In this document: positions 23,901-34,039 of the stretch, piece after piece | Numbering within the stretch: the first letter of the stretch is position 1 | How the letters are laid out: every line of letters starts with the position of its first letter | Assembly (NCBI GenBank): GCA_905250125.1 | Contig: CAJNOL010001253.1 | Coordinates: forward strand, 1-64,000 | Direction of reading: 5' to 3' | Source: Rotaria sordida | Taxonomy: Eukaryota; Rotifera; Eurotatoria; Philodinida; Philodinidae | Length of the DNA stretch: 64,000 bases | The notes under the pieces: model-generated | Seen by the model: the letters and a program-made list of their open reading frames with translations, nothing else | What the model was told of the DNA's origin: nothing | The model's database searches: none | Position numbers and translations under genes: made by a program

Positions 23901-24861
23901 GCACTAAGTTATTCCGAACTTCTGTCACGTGTCCGAGTGCTCGGAAATTATTTTTGCCCTGGATAACATTCATTACGAACATCCTGTCTTTTCCTTATGT
24001 TCGGAGATCGTAATGAACTCCGTCGTCGGAAGATTGTAATGAAAAGTTGGTGCGAAATGTCTCTTTCCCATTTTCGGATCTCATTTATGAATTATTATCT
24101 TTATTCAAATAAGTATTTTAGAAGTCTATCGAAAAATTCGACATACTTATATTATTTGTTTGTTGTTTAGTTATTTTATTTGTTAATTTTTGTCGTTTTT
24201 TTTCTTGTTGATCATTTTGTAATTTTCGTTTATATCCATTGGGTTTAGTTGTTGTTTGTTTTTTTAATGTATTTTCATCATATATATTCATAATTGTTTT
24301 TGAATGATCATAATTTGTTGAATTTAAATGTGATGATAAATCACTTTCAATTAATGATGTACGTCGAGTTGTTATTATTCGACGTGATTTATTATTATTA
24401 TTATTTGTTTCTGTATTTGTATTAAAAAATTTTCTTGATATTATTTTATTTGTTGATTGTTCATTTGTTTGATGATATAAAAGATTTGTTGGTGTTGTTG
24501 GATTTATTGATAATGTTTCTGTTGATGACGATGGTGAACATACACGTCTTATATGTAATTTAATTGATGCATGTTCATTTGGTACATCAATTGAACGTAT
24601 TGTTGTTGTTGATGTTGATGATGATGATGATGTACAATTTGATGTTAGAATATTATATGATGGTATTTGATTTTGTTGATTATTTGTTTTACATTTAATT
24701 ATTTTTGATTGTATATGTTGTTCATCATTATCATCAATTATATAATTTGTATTATTCTAAAAGAAGAATTTTTTTTTTTGAAAATAAATTAAAAATTTTC
24801 TTAATACTTTAATTTCATCATTTATTGTTGATGATGAAACAATTTTATTTATATCAGCCAT
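17942..24861 (-). CDS. RSBN1: Round spermatid basic protein 1 family, JmjC-type (RSBN1/DPY-21)
   Basis: Seven exons, 24808-24861, 24147-24756, 21278-22252, 19584-19941, 19411-19519, 18159-18242 and 17942-18097, join in frame to about 781 residues (human RSBN1 about 800). The N-terminal 300-400 residues are Ser/Thr/Asn-rich with a basic patch ([17 protein letters not shown]), probably a disordered nuclear-localisation region. The conserved half runs through [112 protein letters not shown] and [20 protein letters not shown]. It ends with [13 protein letters not shown] and [12 protein letters not shown]. The worm homologue DPY-21 is an H4K20me2 demethylase; activity here is inferred from family membership. 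No leader acceptor abuts this ATG, unlike its neighbours. Introns 2, 3 and 5 are 1.2-1.9 kb and repeat-filled. Confidence 0.92.
18277..19357. mobile_element. MITE-like element with ~75-bp inverted arms, RSBN1 intron 5
   Basis: Left arm (TTTTTTTGAATAACTT, then GTTTTTACTATTACAAAGAG) and right arm (reverse complement: ATAATTTTTGATAGGAAT, then GTTTTCATCATTAGAAAGAG) are diverged inverted repeats. The same arm recurs at 37825-37895, 38285-38360 and 45965-46473. A GC-rich block with G runs (about 18684-18990) sits inside and differs in composition from everything around it. No transposase frame was seen. Confidence 0.65.
20780..21150. repeat. Partial copy of the same MITE family, RSBN1 intron 3
   Basis: Shared pieces include CTCTCTTGAATAATGAAAAC near 21120 (compare 46410-46430), ATTGGTCAATTCC and GCTTAGATCGAAAGG (compare 46275-46310). 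Arms are incomplete. Confidence 0.5.
22253..24146. other. RSBN1 intron 2, 1.9 kb
   Basis: Repeat-derived. TTCGGGTTTGGTAC near 23290 matches the SETDB1 intron 8 repeat, and several TTCGGA/TCCGAA motifs cluster at 23880-24060. No coding domain was recognised. Confidence 0.45.
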
Positions 24862-27621
24862 TAGTTCATTGGAATTTTAATTAATTATCAATTATTTATA
24901 ATCATATCGTATGTTCATTTATTTGACATTTTATTGATTATGTAATGAGTCAATAATTGAAATAAAAATACACAATAATTTTAATCGATTAGAAGGAAAA
25001 GAGAGGCAAACTCTTGAAGAAGTTCTTATAGTAAAGGGAATCTAAGTAATAACCAATCAATAAATAATAGCCATAATTGACTTTAATAAAACTCTATTAT
25101 TAATAAGAATAAATAAAATGTTTAATAAAATCATTTCATATGTTTATTATCATTAATTTAGATCGGTATTGATTCAGTATCATGAAGAAATATTCATAAT
25201 AGATGTCGCTATAAATAGATGAGAACCCCCAAGCAAAAATACAGTATCTGATGTACTATCATACTACTTTGAAAAAAATATTGTATTTCTTAATTTACTG
25301 AAAACAAAATAGACTAATGTGATAGTACTCTTTGGAAAGTAAAACAAAATGTACTTTGTTTATTTGTTGCGACATTACTGTAAAAATTGTTCGTCTATAT
25401 CTCTTTTTGATATATTCTAATTCTTTTTATTCTTATCATTGAAATTTTTTCTTTTTATCTTATTTCTTTATACGTACTTTCTTTATAAGTTTTTTTTCGG
25501 ACGCAATAAATTAGATAATTCAATCGAATCAACTTCATAGTCTTGTGACGAATGTATTACGTATGCACGAACATTTCTTTCATTTTATCCAAATATTTAT
25601 GAAAAATATCTATTTAAATATGAAAATAAAAATAAGTATTTCTTAAATCTAGTCAAATGAATATGTATATGCTATCTTTATATTATTCTTTTTTTTTTTA
25701 CACAGAAACATATTTTTCATAACAAGATACGAATACTAATAACTTTGGCATTTGTTTTTATTTATCAATTCGTTTATTTTGATACTTTTTTGTTTAGAAT
25801 AAATTATTCAAAGATACTTTATCAAAGGAAATGAAGTACTTTAGTTTCAGATGTCTATTGAAAAACTTTGTCATGATCGAGTGTTAACTTGTTTTTTTTT
25901 TCTAATGATGTTTATTATTAAAATAAATAAAACCATTAGTATAGAACTCATTGATTCGATTCAAGTTTTAAAAAAAACTTCTTCAGTTATAATTGAGTAA
26001 AAAATACTAATTGATGTTCTATCGAATATGCTATGTCATCATATCGAATAATTTGATTTTTCCGAATAAACATAGCTCTGTTATGATGAAGTGTCTTTTC
26101 ATAAGAAACGCGAATATGGGTATAGTATTCGAAGCTTTATTTTCATTAAATCATAAGCATTCCCAAGACTGAATATTTTGTTAAAATCTATGATCAATTT
26201 TGTAGGCATGATTGAAAAGTTCTGTTTAATGAACATCATTTAAACTTTTGAAAATTGTTCATCTATAGAAGATATCACATATTTTACTACGAAAGGTTTC
26301 ATTTATTAGTTTTCAAGTAATCAAAAACCATTCTCTGTTTTTTTTTCATCTAAATATTTACTTTATTTCGCAAAGTCTTTATATTATTGTTTTAGTCTAG
26401 ATATATCGGCTTGTCAAAGCGTAACGCAATGACGTTTTGTTCACACTGTCTTCAAATTTTCTCAGCAACGAAATCCTTTAGAAATTTGATTTTTTCGTTG
26501 GAAGACGTGTCTTCTTAGATACTCTTGGAATCCGCTAAATTTGAGTTTATTTAGCTAACCATCCTGAAAATCATAGGAAAAATATACAGCGTTACGCGAT
26601 GACGAAAACCGAAAAAAAAAACCCTTTTCCTGCTATTAAGATGTCCACAATATTGAATAAACGCGAGTTAAATCTCATCTTCTGAAAGCTACAAATAGCT
26701 TTTATCCATTTCCTTCCTAATTATATCGGATAATAGTGGTGATATTTAGACCTGATTTTTCAAACTACTGGTGTTAGAGTTGACGCGTTACGTGGACAAG
26801 CTGATATATGAATTTCATGAACAGTGTTTGTGCAATTCACATCCGAATATGTATTCATCAAATTTTATGCTGTCAAAACTTTTGAATTATTTGTAAATCA
26901 TTTAAATATTTGGATATAGAATCAAGTACATATCAATTTCTTAACTTTTCTCAATGTAGTCTTTTAATGAGATCGTATTGTTCAAATTTTTCATAAGTTA
27001 ATATTTACATTTTAATGCCTTTGAAATGCAATAAAACATTAATTTAAATGTTAATAAATATTTTTTTCTTTTGTTTTGTAGAATTGTATGAAAGAGAACA
27101 GTTAATTTTACTAGATTGTTCTTATTCATAAAAACTTAGAAAATATCGTAACATGAAAAACTTGTTATGAATATTCTTTACAAAAATAAACATAAAAAAC
27201 AAAATGGCAAAAATAATTCGATTCAAAAGATGATTTGACTCGTCCAACCTAAACAATGAACAGCAGTTTTAGTGCATTAGCTACAAATAATGAAGAGAAA
27301 AACACGAGAAGAAAACAGTGCACATGTGTTCATTTAAAAGAATTTAAAGTAACAATTGAAACTGTAAAAATCAGAGATGAGCAAATGTATTATGTGCCAT
27401 TCCAATTCTGAGTTGAAGTTACCCATCTGTTGTAAAAAATAATATTCAAATTCCGAGTAGGAAGATGTTTACTAATAGAAGTTTCACTATAGTTTTTTGT
27501 TTTTCATTTCAAATTTACTTAAAAACAATATCTTATCATATAATTGGCGCGAAAGTTTTAATAATTCAAGACAATCACAATGGTATATCGATAATTAATT
27601 ATGTCTTTATCATGATCATCA
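24862..27621. other. Intergenic, divergent promoter region RSBN1 / chromo-like gene
   Basis: 2.76 kb of very AT-rich sequence between two divergent starts. It contains one clear MITE (26407-26803). No other gene, RNA or long repeat was recognised. Confidence 0.6.
26407..26803. mobile_element. MITE, ~400 bp, with ATATAT on both flanks
   Basis: Ends are CGGCTTGTCAAAGCGTAACGC and, reversed, CAGCTTGTCCACGTAACGC, each bordered outwardly by ATATAT. A third GCGTTACGCGATGACG copy lies internally near 26592. It has no coding capacity. The TA-rich flank suits a Tc1/mariner-type target, but the family is not established. Confidence 0.75.
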
Positions 27622-28371
27622 ATGACTTCATCTTATTCTTTTGATGCAAACAATATGGATCAAGTTAATCTAACAGATACAAATATTATTAAATTTACTA
27701 TGTCAACAACAATTGATAATAATGAAAATATATGGAATAATATCAAAGTAAAAAAAAAGTATTTTTTTAAATAATAAAAATGAAATTAAATTTATAAATA
27801 AATATTTTAGTCATTTTTTAATCCTCAAAATTCTATGATAATAATAGCTATTATTTGTATAATGTTTTTTTTTCTAACATTATGTCTTGTATTTATTATA
27901 ATTCAATTATTAAAAAAGAAACGTTTATATAAAAATCAAACAAAATCAACAACAAATAATTATCCAAAATTAGATCATCATTTAAATATTCCATTATCTC
28001 CAAATCAAATAGCATCATTAGGAACAATTATTTCAACAAATAAAGATATTAAAATTCAAGAATCATCATCATCATCACCACCACCAACAACAACAACAAC
28101 AATCATTCCTATATCATCAGCATATGAAAGTAATAAAACACAATCATTTGATAATTTTGAAAATGAACTTAAACGAACATGTCAAGAAAAAGGTATTACA
28201 TCATCACATACAACTAATATATCATCAATTAATGATGATGAAGTTGAAACAGTTAATGAAGTTCTTGGAATGGAAGAACGTAATGGAAAAGTTTATTATA
28301 AAGTTAATTTTACTGGTCATCCATTAGATTATACTGCATGGGTTTGTGAAGAAGACTTAATACCTGAATAA
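27622..28371 (+). CDS. Single-pass membrane protein with C-terminal chromo-like domain
   Basis: Two exons, 27622-27750 and 27811-28371, join in phase 0 to about 229 residues. A 50-residue polar N-terminus is followed by one strong hydrophobic helix (about residues 54-77, starting IIIAIICIMFFF) and then KKKR, which predicts the C-terminus on the cytosolic or nucleoplasmic side. After a low-complexity linker with Ser, Pro and Thr runs, the last 45 residues resemble a chromodomain: EVLGMEERNGKVYYKVNFTG, then HPLDYTAWVCEEDLIPE, following the chromo pattern of a KxxYxVxxxGxP core and a WxxEEDL end. The methyl-lysine cage is not conserved (Glu, Phe and His where Tyr, Trp and Tyr are usual), so histone binding is doubtful. 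No ortholog was recognised. The ATG is the first in frame; an earlier ATG at 27601 is closed after four codons. Confidence 0.7.
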
Positions 28372-28552
28372 TAACAATGATTCTTTTTCTTTTTTTCTTG
28401 AACATCACTTATTGTATACAATCAAAATATAAGAAAATAATAAATCTATATAAAGAACCTTACATTTTATCAAAATACGATTTAAAAAGAATGTCGAAAT
28501 ACATCCCTTTGAGTCCGATAGTAGCAAAAATGCTACACATGTTTTGTAATTA

Positions 28553-28919
28553 TCGGCTGTCCCATAATGAATGGCCAGTTTTTGTATTTCTTTTTTTTAT
28601 CATCTAGTACGTTTACCTTAAAAACAAAATATCCCATAAGATACAGCGTGAAAAACTCTACAAAACAAAGCTTATTTTAATTGTGTACTTTTTGTTTTCA
28701 AAAAAAGTAAAATTCTGTGCGACTAATTTTTACCATTGCGAAAAAATCATTTTTTTCTACACGATGAGAAATTCTTTTTTTTTTCTTTAGTTCATATATA
28801 AAAATAAACTGTTCTTTGTAATTGTAGAGCTTTTCATGTTGCATCTTATGGTATGTTTTGTTTTTAAAATAAACGTACTAGATGATACAAAAACTGGCCA
28901 TTCATTATGGGATACCCGA
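28553..28919. mobile_element. TA-flanked MITE with ~100-bp inverted repeats
   Basis: The left arm (TCGGCTGTCCCATAATGAAT) and right arm (reversed TCGGGTATCCCATAATGAAT) stay alignable through TGGCCAGTTTTTGTAT, ATCATCTAGTACGTTTA and CTCTACAA, about 100 bp each. TA dinucleotides abut both ends. The roughly 150-bp centre has no coding potential. It is probably a Tc1/mariner-mobilised MITE. Confidence 0.85.
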
Positions 28920-29253
28920 TATTTTTCACAACATAATTTACAAATTAAATTTTTCATTCAAGTGCAGCAAAATTCAATAAAAACCTACATTAAGTAAATC
29001 TCATGCGAGTGCAAACGAGATATTTATGTTATGTGTATCTGTGTGAAACAAGGTAATATAACAGGCTGTTTCAATTCAATCTATCAGAAATAATTTCGGA
29101 TTCAAAGGGGTTAACTGTCGAACCGCATCCAATAGTTGAATATATTTCCTTGTTAGTAACGATACGTCAAAGACCTGACAGACACCTTAGCAATTCTTTC
29201 ATAGTGAACAACAACATGAACATTTAGTGGAAAATGTGAAAGTGATTTGAATA

Positions 29254-29825
29254 CAGGATGGCCTAAAAGTCACGATACGGAAAGAAAATTGAGTATGTCA
29301 ATTATGGCTCAAGCAAATGAGCTGATTTTTTTTTATCAATGATAGAGGCATGTTAAGCTTTACATCCATAAAAACATGCCTAGAGAGGCCCTATGTTAAG
29401 TATCACTATTGATCTTAACAAAAAAATTTTACTTTTTTACAAATGTGGAAGAAAAACAACATACTTAACAAAGGATCTCTCTAGGCATGTCTTTATGGAT
29501 ATAAAGCTTGAACATGTCTCTATCATTGATAAAAAAATCAGCTCGTTTACTCGAGCTATAATTGAGATATTCAATGTCTTTTCCAGTAAAGCGACTTTTG
29601 CACTATGTATATTGGTTTTTTTTCCCCATCTGTGAAAAAGTGAAATTTTTTTGTTGAAGTCAATAGTGATACTTGAAAAAGGTTCACTCTAGCCTTGTCT
29701 TTATATATACATATATATGGAGTGTAAACATGCTTTTACTAGTGCTAAAAAAATCAGTCCGGTTGCTTGAGCCATAATAAACATATTCAATTGTATCTCG
29801 GTTGCGTGACTTTTGAGCCACCCTA
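29254..29825. mobile_element. TA-flanked MITE, ~570 bp, with nested palindrome
   Basis: The termini CAGGATGGCCTAAAAGTCAC and, reversed, TAGGGTGGCTCAAAAGTCAC are bordered by TA on both sides. Inside, 29320-29412 is repeated in inverted form at 29455-29550 (GATCTCTCTAGGCATG, CATGTCTCTATCATTGATA), so the element is two stacked inverted repeats: one internal pair and one outer pair. Confidence 0.85.
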
Positions 29826-30459
29826 TACTTTAGTCGATTTTTTGGTTTAAAAAACAATTATTTTAACTTCTCAAAGGTTTTAGATTGTGATGAACAGGAT
29901 CAAATATTTTTAGTCTCTATTAGAAAAAATTTTTGGCTATGGGTTCGCACTTAGTAATACATGTACTAGCAAAAAATGTGACGTCATTTTGTAGCAGTGT
30001 CTGATCTATTCTGGACGTTAATGTGTTCGACAACTGTACTGTCTACACCAATGAAAGGATTAATTTTCGCATAAACTTTTCGAGTGACTGTGGATGCCCG
30101 TGACATATCCATGAACTATCTATGGATGTCCTTGGGTCTCTATGAGTGTTCATGTTCACAAAAAAAAAAGTTATATTCCAGTTGAAAAATAAAGAATAAC
30201 CTAGAATGGATGTCCGTATTCGAATTCTATCTTATACTGAAGCTTTGGTGATGTTTTCAGTTTCTACAAGTATCCTATTTCTTGTTTTCATTTGTCTTCT
30301 TTTGAATAGGCGAATATTTTTTGAGATTAAACTATTTTAAATTGATTACTTTTTATATATTCATTTCTATGTTTTATTTAAACAAATACGAGAATACAAT
30401 ATAATAGGAAAACCATGTTATACACAAATTTTTGTTTTTTTTTATATACGAACAAAAAA

Positions 30460-33158
30460 TTAAGAGTCTAACATAAATTGTGCCATTGGATCATTATGAC
30501 GATGTTTTTTCAATCGATATGCTTCTAATTCTTCTTCAGTTGGTTCACGTTGATCATTAATATCTGATTTTAATGAATTATATTTTCGTTTTCGTTCATC
30601 CATATTTGCTATTTCTTCAGCTTGTCGTTCACGTTCTTCAATTTTTTTTGCTGCTTCTTGTATTTTTTTTTTATCTAATTTTTTTCTTAAAGAATCTTGT
30701 TCATCATTATTTGATGATGAAATTTTTGATTGAATTTTTTGTTTATTTAATTTTTCACGATGTAATTCAACTAATGATTTTTGTTTATCTTGATTAATAT
30801 CATTAAATTTTTCATCGATTTGAAATTCAATTTCTTTTTCTTCAATTATTTGACCTGTACAATATGATTGTCGTAATAATGAATGACAACATGCATAACC
30901 CCAACGATGATTATTCCAATAAGAACCCCATACAGATGTATGTTCATTTTCATAAATATCTTCAACATATTTTGATTTAATTGTTGCACGTTGATCACCT
31001 TTAATAACTTTACCAAAACGATTATATTCAACATATTGTTCAGTTTGTGCTTCAACAACAAGTTCACGTGGTATACTATTTAAATATTCTTCACCACCAT
31101 AACGTTCAATTAATTGTTGTTCAACTGTTTTAATAAATTGATTTTTTTTATCATGAAATTCTTTATTTAATAATTCAAGTTTTGTTGGATCAGCTTGTGT
31201 ATGAATATTAACACCTTTATCTGATGCTTCCCATGCAAATATTTGACTTTTAGCAAAATCTTTTGCATCACCAGAATAACGTACAAAATTATCACCTAAA
31301 TATGGTACTTGTGATGGATCTTTATTTGTTCCAGTAAATGGATTATCACGCATTGAACGTGATTTTGGATCATAATAAGCTGATTCAGCATCCAAATTAA
31401 GTAAATATTTAGCTGTATCTTCACGTATACGTAAATTACGTACACTAATACGTTGTTTTGAATCAACATGTTGTCCAGGCATATCCATTGAATCTGTATA
31501 TTTATATTCTTCATCTTCTTCATCATCATCTGAATCAATTTTAGATTTTTTTGTTGTTTTATTTTTATCATCAAATCCTATTGGTTTAGCTGCAACTGTA
31601 ACAAGAGGATCTGTACTTTCATTTGATATTATTTCATTTATAGCTTGTTCTTCAGCCATAGCTTCTTCATCTAATTTTTTAGCTTTTAAAATTTTTTTTG
31701 CTTCAGCTAAACGTTGATGTTCATCTTGAATTTTTTGTTGATGCCAATTAATATCAATACCATTCCAACGATCACGTTTACCATCATAAGATAAATTTAT
31801 ATCTGGTTGTATATATTCATCAGGTGCAAAATCTGAACCAGTAAAACGTGCACCAAGACGACGTGGACGATCAACACAATCTTTACGTTTATGTGTCATT
31901 GCACCACAATTTTCACATGCACCTGGACGATAACGTGTTGCAACTTTATCAGCATGACCACGAGCATACCTAAAAATATTAAATATATATATATATATAT
32001 ATATTATTTCATATTTTAGAGTAAAGAAAACGGAAAAATCTGTTAGGAAATAATCAATCCGAATTTTATGTTCATAATTAAGGACAAAAACCTTTTAACC
32101 TGTGCTTTATGAAGTAATGGTTTTTTCAATGAGTCTTCAATGTCTAACGAGATAAATCGTTTTTGAGTCGAAGTGCTATGTGCAATTATATAGAACCAAG
32201 TGAACTATGAGTGTTCTTGAAAACAGTTCAAGACCTTAGCTTATTGCTACCGAGATATTGTACTTTTACGATTGAAATGTCGTATAGGGAACTGCGGGAT
32301 TCACGTTTTTGTGGACTCGAACCCAGTGGAATCCAAACCCGAGGTTTTTTCCATGAACACCTGGCACCCCTCGTATACATGAACACGTAATTTCTCATCT
32401 GGGAAGCAGTGGGTCCACACAAATGTGTAACCGGGTCCAACAAAAAATAAAAGGTTGAGCCCGGGTCCGCAGCTTCTTAATGCTGTGGTCACCTTCAGAA
32501 ACACTAGGAAAACTAATTTTCGAATTTTAACTTGAGATTTTATATAAACTAAAATAATAGCATAGCTTTTACATCGTTCATATATATAATTATTCTCATT
32601 AAGGTTTGTCTCTATACAAAGTTTCAAGACGAAATTCGAAAATTAGTATTCCTGAAGGGGACTACAGCATTCGTTTCACCAGTACCGTATCCTCGCAACA
32701 TTATCACGAAGTGATTAAGTTTCATCCTATGATGTTTCTGTCCCAATGTATCTTTCTTTCTTCTCATATGGATTTTTCCTATCTTGTTCGATCTACAGAG
32801 TTAACCTCATAAGGAATTCACATTCTTTACAATATAGAACTATAAATCTTCTAAATACTTACCATTCATTAAGAGTATCATATTCTTTTGATTTTTCCGG
32901 ATGTATACGTTGATGTTTAAGTGTTGGTTTTGCATGATCATATGTAACATACCATGGTACATCAGTCATATATTTTGGTATATGAGGATTAATATCTTTT
33001 CCTTCTTCATCAACTTCAGCTGGTGCTGAACCAGCTTTTCGTAATTCTTCAAGTTCTTTTTGTTGTCGATATTCTTCTCGTGTTTGTTTTTTTGGTGCTT
33101 CACCATCTTTTTGTCTTGCAAGTATTGATGGTGGTGTTGTAAAATGTTGTTGTGACAT
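30460..33158 (-). CDS. SLU7: Pre-mRNA splicing factor SLU7
   Basis: Two exons, 32863-33158 and 30460-31969, join in frame to about 601 residues (human 586). The N-terminal region has [30 protein letters not shown] and [11 protein letters not shown]. The CCHC zinc knuckle (C117-x2-C-x4-H-x4-C130, sequence [14 protein letters not shown]) is intact. It is followed by [11 protein letters not shown]-like [69 protein letters not shown] and [17 protein letters not shown]. The protein acts in the second catalytic step of splicing, holding exon 1 and helping 3' splice-site choice. The single intron (894 bp) is filled by a nested repeat. On the minus strand an excellent acceptor (TACTTTTACAG) ends two bases before the ATG. 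The tetraspanin stop is 127 bp upstream. Confidence 0.97.
31981..32002. repeat. (AT)n microsatellite in the SLU7 intron
   Basis: A run of about 10 AT dinucleotides near the 3' acceptor end of the SLU7 intron. Confidence 0.85.
32190..32800. repeat. Dispersed repeat copy in the SLU7 intron, with a GC-rich nested insert
   Basis: 32190-32275 matches the sequences either side of the mariner at 10760-11611. 32475-32665 matches 47690-47770 reversed (AATGCTGTGGTCACCTTC, AGTTTCAAGACGAAATTCG). Between them, about 32290-32480 is GC-rich (CGAACCCAGTGGAATCC, AACCGGGTCCAAC) with CTGCGG at both ends in inverted orientation, which suggests a younger insertion inside the repeat. Confidence 0.65.
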
Positions 33159-33160
33159 AT

Positions 33161-33240
33161 CTGTAAAAGTAAAAAGAAAAATGAAAAGAAAAAATGTTGT
33201 TATAATTTACATATAACTATCTATCCAAGAAAATTTTTAT
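33161..33240 (-). promoter_or_regulatory. Tetraspanin poly(A) signal and SLU7 leader acceptor
   Basis: AATAAA on the minus strand (33240-33235), about 46 bases past the tetraspanin stop, is followed about 73 bases later by a long pyrimidine tract ending CAG at 33163-33161, two bases before the SLU7 ATG. The intergenic gap is only 127 bp. Confidence 0.5.
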
Positions 33241-33285
33241 TTTCATGAGATAAAAAAAAAAAGAGAAAGAGATTCAAATATCATA

Positions 33286-33906
33286 TTAAATAAATATCGC
33301 TGGATTTCGAATATTTCGAAATTTTAATGTTATATAAATAACAATTATTTGAGTTAATGTAAATATGAGCATAATTGATCCAATAATTTTTAAATTTTTA
33401 TCAAGTTCATTATTTAATAATGTATAACACATAGATAATGTTTCACAACATTGATTTGTTAAATGACAACAAGGTAAATTTTGACATGTTATATTACGAT
33501 AAAATATTGTTGAATTATCAAATCCACAACAATTATATTTTAATTGAATATGATCAGTTGATTTTTCAAAATTTTGTTTTAATAAATTATATTTTTTTTC
33601 ATTACGAATTGTTAAATAAGTACATGCAAGAATAAATTGAAATAGAAATAAAATAATTAAAAGAATTATATAAAAAAATAATAATACTTGATGATGTTTT
33701 ACAGCAGATATTATACCAAATATAGATAAAAATATTAAAAATAAACTTAAAATTATTAATCCAACAAATAAATGAAGATCGATTATTAAAGAATGTAATC
33801 GTGTAAATATGGCAAAAAATAAAAATGTTAATGCCAATAGAATATAAAAGATATTAGATATAATAAGTAAACGACGCCAAAATTGAAAAGTTTTTTCTTC
33901 AACCAT
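33286..33906 (-). CDS. Tetraspanin, TSPAN13/31 type
   Basis: An intronless frame of 206 residues, the length of the short TSPAN13/31 branch. There are four hydrophobic segments at about 13-35, 42-66, 73-97 and 174-195. The segment-2/3 border has SAVKHHQVLLFFYIILLIIL, nearly identical to the TSPAN31 signature. The extracellular loop carries the tetraspanin CCG (126-128) with further cysteines in CQNLPCCH and QCCETLSMC, and the tail is FRNIRNPAIFI, like the YRNxxxP...F ending of that branch. Tetraspanins organise membrane microdomains; a specific partner cannot be inferred. An AG acceptor (GATTCTAG) abuts the ATG exactly. The upstream F-box gene ends 133 bp away on the same strand, with an AATAAA between them. 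Confidence 0.92.
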   Translation of the reverse strand: MVEEKTFQFWRRLLIISNIFYILLALTFLFFAIFTRLHSLIIDLHLFVGLIILSLFLIFLSIFGIISAVKHHQVLLFFYIILLIILFLFQFILACTYLTIRNEKKYNLLKQNFEKSTDHIQLKYNCCGFDNSTIFYRNITCQNLPCCHLTNQCCETLSMCYTLLNNELDKNLKIIGSIMLIFTLTQIIVIYITLKFRNIRNPAIFI

Positions 33907-33952
33907 CTAGAATCAAACACACACAAAAAAAAAATATTAATGCAAATTTATT
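33907..33952 (-). promoter_or_regulatory. F-box gene poly(A) signal and tetraspanin leader acceptor
   Basis: On the minus strand AATAAA (33952-33947), about 88 bases past the F-box stop, is followed by TTTGATTCTAG ending at 33907, immediately before the tetraspanin ATG. The gap between the two coding regions is 133 bp. Confidence 0.5.
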
Positions 33953-34039
33953 TCAAGACAAACATTAATAATTTAATTGATATAAACTATCTGAACAAAA
34001 CAAACGAGAATTTTTTTTTCTTTTTTTTTTTTTTTTTTT

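Larger units (their letters stand above)
28372..30459. other. Intergenic, two MITEs plus dispersed repeat
   Basis: Besides the two listed MITEs, about 30000-30080 matches the MED6 intron 3 repeat (TTAATGTGTTCGACAACTG). Minus-strand AATAAA at 30373-30378 is a candidate SLU7 poly(A) signal, about 80 bp after its stop. Confidence 0.6.
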
